The notes beneath the pieces are model-generated. The model did not search any database. It was not told where the DNA came from and saw only the letters and a list, made by a program, of their open reading frames with translations. A stretch of DNA of 64,000 nucleotides, from the NCBI GenBank assembly GCA_916700875.1, contig CAKAKS010000066.1, positions 9,579,743-9,643,742 on the forward strand. Direction: 5' to 3'. Source of the DNA: Sebastes aleutianus (taxonomy: Eukaryota > Chordata > Actinopteri > Perciformes > Sebastidae). Shown piece by piece: positions 60,883-64,000 of this stretch. Position 1 is the stretch's first letter; each line of letters starts with the position of its first letter. The position numbers were made by a program, and so were the translations under genes.

Positions 60883-61406
60883 GTGTCAAGCAGATCTGCC
60901 ACCTCAAAAGACCACCTTCACAACAGGTCGAAGGGGGGTCAGAAGAGGTTGCATAGGGACACTGAGCGTAACCGCCATGTCCCCCATTTGCATAGAGATA
61001 GGCATTCACACAACAGAAGTGTTAGAAAGCCATACGCTGAAATTCTTTCCCAGAATTGGCGTGACCGGTCTGACGATGACCACAGCATCTCTGACCACAT
61101 TTCAGACTCTGAACAAGGTTCAGAACATGGACATAATCTAGCAGACAGTGATAGCTACTCTGAGTGCCTCTCTGCCTCTGGCTACCTGGAGCGTTACAGC
61201 CCTGAGCCACGAGGTAAGCATCAGAGATCCAGAGCTACCTTCCCACGGTACTAGCTAACACCTAGCTAACAGTGAGACTGACGCTAGATCACGGTGCCTT
61301 AATTTTCCTTTCCTCTTTTGCAGATACTAGGGAAAACTTGAGTTTGTTAGCAACAGCAAAAAAACTCAACTCAGACACCACTGTCCAACTTTACAAGTAC
61401 ACTTAG
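60883..61406 (+). CDS. unidentified two-exon open reading frame (60883-61213 and 61324-61406)
   Basis: The first exon opens with ATG and encodes about 110 residues rich in Arg, His, Ser and Asp (RDRHSHNRSVRKP, then SDDDHSISDHISDSEQGSEH, then GYLERYSPEPR). A consensus donor GTAAGC follows at 61214, and a strong acceptor (TTTCCTCTTTTGCAG) ends at 61323. Splicing keeps frame for 26 more codons (DTRENLSLLATAKK to YKYT) and stops at 61404-61406, seven bases before an LTR. I do not recognise the protein. It may be an internal gene of the family A element, a captured host exon pair, or chance; the matching splice phases argue against chance. Confidence 0.45.
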
Positions 61407-61412
61407 ACCAAC

Positions 61413-62172
61413 TGTGGCAGCTGCCAATTCTCTGGTGTTTGCTGTTGTTTCCCTTTTCCCTAGTGTTTTTTTGGTTGAGTTGCTGAGTGATTAGAGGGTT
61501 ATTCAGTTCACCTGTTGCGCAGGGTGTGGGGACTGGCTCTTAAATGATAGTTGAGAGCAGCTTGGTGCATTCCCCTCTTGGCCAATCAGGGTGTAACGAC
61601 GCCCTTTCTGTAGGGCTTAAAAGAGGAGGGAAACTGCACACCCAGTATCATTCTGATCTCTCCTTCACTCAATGCAACATGTGTTATCAGCTTTACCAGA
61701 AACTCTGGTCTGTTTTGGGCCCTTTTGGGATTCTGTGATCTTTGTGTTTTGTTTGTTGAGAGTGTTGACTCCTAGTTGGGGAAACAAGTTAAGTGCCAAC
61801 CAATTGGGTTACCTGCACTGGGACGATTAGGTGCTATTTGTGCAACAGCTGGCTTGCCTTACGATAGTCTAACGCCTGCAGGCTGTATTTTTGTATTCTA
61901 TTCATTTGTTGATTTTCAATGAAACCCTTTATACCCATTTCTTTTAGTGTATTTTATTTGGGAAAACTTTAAAGGAGGGTAAAAGGAAAAACACAAACCA
62001 ATATTTCAGTTTCCTTAATTGTTTGTTAATATAGAGGCATTTGTTCATTAGTGAAGAGGCATTTGTTCATTATTATTATTAAGAAGGCATTTTATTTTAT
62101 ATTATGTGGATGGGAACTGTTTTCAGTCTTCTGACTGAACAACTAAAGTCTGGGGAACTCAGTACCGCCACA
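61413..62172 (+). mobile_element. 5' LTR of a Ty3/Gypsy-type element (family B)
   Basis: 760 bp, starting TGTGGC and ending GCCACA. It has a TATA-like GCTTAAAAGAGG near 61617 after a CAAT-type GGCCAATCAGG near 61579. It is followed at once by a primer-binding-like sequence and a gag gene in the same direction. No 3' LTR lies within the window. Confidence 0.82.
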
Positions 62173-62176
62173 TAAT

Positions 62177-62194
62177 TGGCAACCACCAAGGGAC
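62177..62194 (+). other. candidate primer-binding site of the family B element
   Basis: TGGCAACCACCAAGGGAC starts four bases after the LTR end, where a tRNA primer site beginning TGG is expected. The exact tRNA could not be assigned by eye. Confidence 0.55.
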
Positions 62195-62351
62195 ACGTAA
62201 CACAAAGCATAATCTTTCAATAAAGAGATTTAGTTTTGTGTCCCATCTTCTGATATCTATTTAGCAAGTGTATTTGAGTGTATATTTCTGAAATGTGTAT
62301 TTGGAGTGTAGCTTGACTATTAGTCCAAATAATTACTAGTGACTATCCAAC

Positions 62352-63887
62352 ATGTCTTGGGAAGATCCAGACATTACAATGACCGCATTGGAACCGTCGC
62401 TTGCGGAATTGGAATCCGAGCTTTCTTTAAATGTTAGCTTGGATATGCCTGTAGTTGGGCAGGAGGTGCACTTACTGGATGATGATGATGATGATGATGA
62501 AGAGGGATGGGTAGATGCTCCAGTAGAACCACAATTGTCTGTGGACATTCATCCTCTTTTGGCTTTAGAGGGCTTATTACTTCCGCCTTCATCCCCAGTT
62601 CCTGTAGCTCCTCCCACCCAGGAACACTCAGATTCGGATTTAGTCATTTTTGCTAATGCTGTAGAGTCGATGAAACTTGTGTTTAAAAATACAGTGGATT
62701 GGCAGCGTGAGTGGCTGTCAAACATTTCAAAGGGCATACCCATCGATAAAGCTCTAAAAATGTGTACTACTCTCATAACAAATGTGGTGGAGAAAGCAAG
62801 TAACCATTTGCTCGCAGAAGTAAGGGATTTTGGTTCAAAGTGCATAAATGCCATTCAGTGGAATGCACAACAAACACAGTCTGAGTTCCAAGAGTCCCTG
62901 ATTACTGACCGTCAAAACTTGATGACCTCCATTACATCCGCGGTCACTGAAAACAAGGATGTACAACTTCTGGTGACCGAGGTGCATACATTGCAACAGC
63001 AGATGGGTTCAGTGCAGGCTACCCTTGAGTCTCTTGTGCGTCAACAGTGTGCACTCAATTCTCAGGTCAATTCAATACATAAGCGAGAGGAATGGGTCCT
63101 TAAAGAAGCAGTCACACCTGTTGCAGTTTCGTCTCAAGCACACACATATCCTGTTTCTCCAGTTGTTAAAAATGTGGTTTTGTTGCCTACCTCCGCACCT
63201 GTGGGAGTTCCTTCAGATTGCTCAGGAGCTGCTGCTCCTAAGGGTGAAATTTTCCAGGATGATGGTTGTAGAGTGACTGATGGCAAACTTCCAATTAAGA
63301 TGTTTTTCCCTTGTTATGGCGGGCCTCAGGATGAGAAAGATCCTTTGGTGTATTTGCAAAGATGCAGTGACTTCCTGTCTCTGAAACCACTTACCCATGG
63401 TGAGATCCTAGCGACCATGAGAAGTGTATTGCATGGTTCTGCACGTGATTGGTGGGAGACTGTTAGGGAGAAAATCCATTCATGGGAGGAATTTCAGAGA
63501 GCTTTCCTATCATCTTTTCTTCCCGAGGACTATGTTGATGTTCTGGAAGAACAGATTCGAACCAGGGTGCAAGGAAGAAATGAGTCACTACGAGACTTTG
63601 TTTTCTCCTTTCAAGCACTTATCAAACGTTGGCACTCTTCGGCCACAGATGATGAGATTTCAAAAAGAATATTGAAGGCTATGAATCCCTTTCTGGCATG
63701 TCAGCTCCGTGGTCGGGTTACCTCCATAGATGAGATGATCCGCATTGGGAGTCAAATAGAAGTAGATTATGAAAACCAGAAAAGGTACAGGAGAACTCTG
63801 AACGAATCTCACAAAGCTAATGGTACAACTGAAAAGAAGGTTATAAAGAGACCTGAAAGTTTAGCATATATAATGAGACTATATTAA
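62352..63887 (+). CDS. gag: Ty3/Gypsy gag, 3'-truncated
   Basis: Gag forms the retroelement particle. A 511-residue open frame: acidic N-terminus with a run of Asp coded by GAT triplets (62479-62502), a coiled-coil-like middle (LVTEVHTLQQQMGSVQATLE), and the retrotransposon gag domain at about 317-480 (DPLVYLQRCSDFL, GSARDWWE, FQRAFLSSFLPEDY, LRDFVFSFQALIKRW). The frame leaves gag sequence at about 63857 and its last nine codons come from the adjoining LTR-A sequence. The zinc knuckle and all of pol are missing. Confidence 0.9.
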   Translation: MSWEDPDITMTALEPSLAELESELSLNVSLDMPVVGQEVHLLDDDDDDDEEGWVDAPVEPQLSVDIHPLLALEGLLLPPSSPVPVAPPTQEHSDSDLVIFANAVESMKLVFKNTVDWQREWLSNISKGIPIDKALKMCTTLITNVVEKASNHLLAEVRDFGSKCINAIQWNAQQTQSEFQESLITDRQNLMTSITSAVTENKDVQLLVTEVHTLQQQMGSVQATLESLVRQQCALNSQVNSIHKREEWVLKEAVTPVAVSSQAHTYPVSPVVKNVVLLPTSAPVGVPSDCSGAAAPKGEIFQDDGCRVTDGKLPIKMFFPCYGGPQDEKDPLVYLQRCSDFLSLKPLTHGEILATMRSVLHGSARDWWETVREKIHSWEEFQRAFLSSFLPEDYVDVLEEQIRTRVQGRNESLRDFVFSFQALIKRWHSSATDDEISKRILKAMNPFLACQLRGRVTSIDEMIRIGSQIEVDYENQKRYRRTLNESHKANGTTEKKVIKRPESLAYIMRLY

Positions 63888-64000
63888 CGTTTTGGTCATT
63901 GGTCCCTGATTCCAGGGTGGTGCCCCGTTTATTATTGATAATCTTTATTAATATTAATAATTCTATTATTACTTATTAATTAATTTGCTAATAACCAAAA
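63858..64000. mobile_element. 3' part of a family A LTR, running off the window
   Basis: Matches 51495-51648 (starting AGTTTAGCATATATAATGAG), except for one short indel where the 51.5-kb copy has an extra GTTTATTGAT. It joins gag sequence directly at 63857/63858. Confidence 0.88.

Noticed and set aside
61544..61738. 64-residue frame inside LTR B
   Set aside because: It lies across the promoter part of the LTR and resembles no known protein.
62336..62548. Ser-rich minus-strand frame opposite gag
   Set aside because: It is the antisense of the GAT repeat coding Asp in gag.
1..64000. tRNA, rRNA or other structured RNA genes
   Set aside because: No sequence with tRNA arms and A/B boxes or other recognisable RNA gene was seen by eye; a covariance search was not possible.

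Overview
The window is vertebrate, almost certainly teleost (percomorph-like) genomic DNA. Coding exons are short, obey GT-AG rules, and sit in AT-rich introns full of fish-type repeats: L2 and L1 LINEs, a Ty3/Gypsy element, hAT-like and TTAA-bounded MITEs, and microsatellites. No prokaryotic features were seen.

Two host genes lie head-to-tail on the minus strand. (1) nos1, neuronal nitric oxide synthase, fills positions 9420-54513. All 28 coding exons could be placed with matching splice phases, giving 4275 nt and 1424 residues, close to the roughly 1430 residues of mammalian NOS1. A likely untranslated first exon and TATA-like promoter lie at 54336-54548. The protein has an N-terminal PDZ domain, haem oxygenase domain, calmodulin helix, FMN domain with autoinhibitory insert, FAD/NADPH domain and regulated C-terminal tail. 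(2) Downstream is the 5' part of a leucine-rich-repeat gene of the LRRC74A/B family. Four coding exons are visible between 5256 and 131, and the gene runs off the left edge.

Mobile elements fill the introns and the right flank. Intron 1 of nos1 holds a hAT-like element with a perfect 8-bp target duplication, and that element contains a 1439-bp solo LTR with a 4-bp duplication. Intron 4 holds a 1.3-kb hAT-like element with another element nested inside. Several introns hold elements bounded by TTAA.

From about 55.95 kb to the right edge the window is a retroelement graveyard. In order it has a decayed L2 LINE, a younger L2 inserted into it, an L1 3' fragment inserted into the younger L2, a partial copy of the solo LTR family, an unidentified two-exon open reading frame, and a Gypsy element with 5' LTR, primer-binding-like site and gag. 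The gag is cut off by the 3' part of the same LTR family seen in nos1 intron 1. No functional multi-gene system beyond nos1 was found; the least explained coding signal is the spliced frame at 60883-61406.
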